This document shows, one piece after another, positions 63,677-64,000 of a stretch of 64,000 bases of DNA (the stretch's first letter is position 1; each line of letters opens with the position of its first letter). The notes under the pieces are model-generated. The model worked only from the letters and a program-made list of their open reading frames with translations. It had not been told where the DNA came from and made no database searches. Source of the DNA: CAVVEC01 sp963770485 (lineage in GTDB: Bacteria; Acidobacteriota; Terriglobia; Terriglobales; Acidobacteriaceae). A program made the translations under genes and the position numbers. The stretch lies in the NCBI GenBank assembly GCA_963770485.1, contig CAVYPX010000014.1, forward strand, positions 1 through 64,000, read 5' to 3'.

Positions 63677-64000
63677 CTAAAACAAGCCAAATTTTTTCTT
63701 CTTTTTGAGCTCTTTTGCGCCCGCTTCCTTCGCCGTGGTTTCGACCGGTTTGGTCTGGTTGGGGCTGGCGCCCGCGTCCACATAGCCTTGCTTGATGTCA
63801 ATGAAGGCATCCTCGCGAAGTCTTGTGAGATAGGCGCGCAAGGCGGGCTGCAGCCTTTGCATGTAGACCGCGTCCTGGATGCGCGGTTCGACCTCGCTGA
63901 ACGGGGGCACTCCAGCGTTGTGGTGCTCCGTGACTTTAAGAATGACGAAACCTTGCTTGGTGCGGATCACGTCGGAAACCTCCCCCGGTTTCATGGCGAA
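63677..64000 (-). CDS. PpiC/SurA-type peptidyl-prolyl isomerase, C-terminal part
   Basis: The gene enters from the right edge; 107 codons are visible. FAMKPGEVSDVIRTKQGFVI, LKVTEHHNAGVPPFSEVEPR are the last strands of a parvulin domain and its linker, then a helical tail (YMQRLQPALRAYLTRLREDA) and a lysine-rich end (KELKKKKKFGLF). Such proteins help fold outer-membrane and periplasmic proteins. The start and any signal peptide are outside the window. Confidence 0.85.
   Translation of the reverse strand, partial: FAMKPGEVSDVIRTKQGFVILKVTEHHNAGVPPFSEVEPRIQDAVYMQRLQPALRAYLTRLREDAFIDIKQGYVDAGASPNQTKPVETTAKEAGAKELKKKKKFGLF

Overview
The window looks like a chromosomal segment of an Acidobacteriota genome, probably class Terriglobia (Koribacter-like or a relative). 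The evidence is indirect: GC-rich coding sequence, a VWFA-related secreted protein, a sedolisin, a large RHS protein, ECF sigma plus VOC-fusion genes, and intergenic DNA full of short palindromic repeats of the type 'GTCATCCCGA...GGGATCTGC'. No rRNA is present, so the placement is an inference.

Layout. (1) 1-11760: the right-hand part of an integrative, probably conjugative element. It holds the N-terminus of a VirD4/TraD-like coupling protein, a relaxosome-type ribbon-helix-helix protein, an RHS-repeat protein with a possible lipoprotein partner, unknown cargo genes, a block of small DNA-binding proteins, an excisionase and a tyrosine integrase ending 46 bp from the 3' end of a tRNA-Ser(GCT). 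(2) 11938-19394: a minus-strand cluster encoding a 50-residue membrane protein, an SPFH/band-7 protein, a secreted protein of unknown role, a solute-binding protein without a permease, and an NtrY/NtrC-like two-component pair. (3) 19460-21130: repeats and a decayed IS1182-like element. (4) 21222-33850: a methyltransferase with a nuclease-like tail, then dnaG and rpoD, then a restriction-modification island (27021-31526) whose far end carries a second, diverged 3' end of rpoD, then dnaB. (5) 33851-37450: repeat-rich DNA with two decayed REP-associated tyrosine transposase tails and two small secreted proteins. (6) 37476-47414: housekeeping genes lepA, maf, a threonine dehydratase-like gene, mtnA, pyrE, a CPBP protease and uvrA, separated by MITE-like repeats. 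(7) 47631-64000: secreted and envelope proteins (STN-like, VWA, SYLF, sedolisin), tag, YjbR, an ECF sigma factor with a triple-VOC partner, hicBA, a methylmalonyl-CoA mutase large subunit, vapBC, a HAD hydrolase, a glycine-zipper lipoprotein, a YhaM-like HD protein and the C-terminus of a PpiC-type foldase.

Three non-standard signals stand out. The last 24 codons of rpoD recur as a diverged copy (60 of 75 bases identical, 13 of 15 changes synonymous) directly after a PD-(D/E)XK nuclease gene at the end of the restriction island. Intergenic repeat families have entered dnaG (about 86 codons) and probably maf (about 15-18 codons) in frame. A 143-bp MITE-like family with 18-bp terminal inverted repeats occurs three times. 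Function calls rest on motif recognition by eye; no database search was run.
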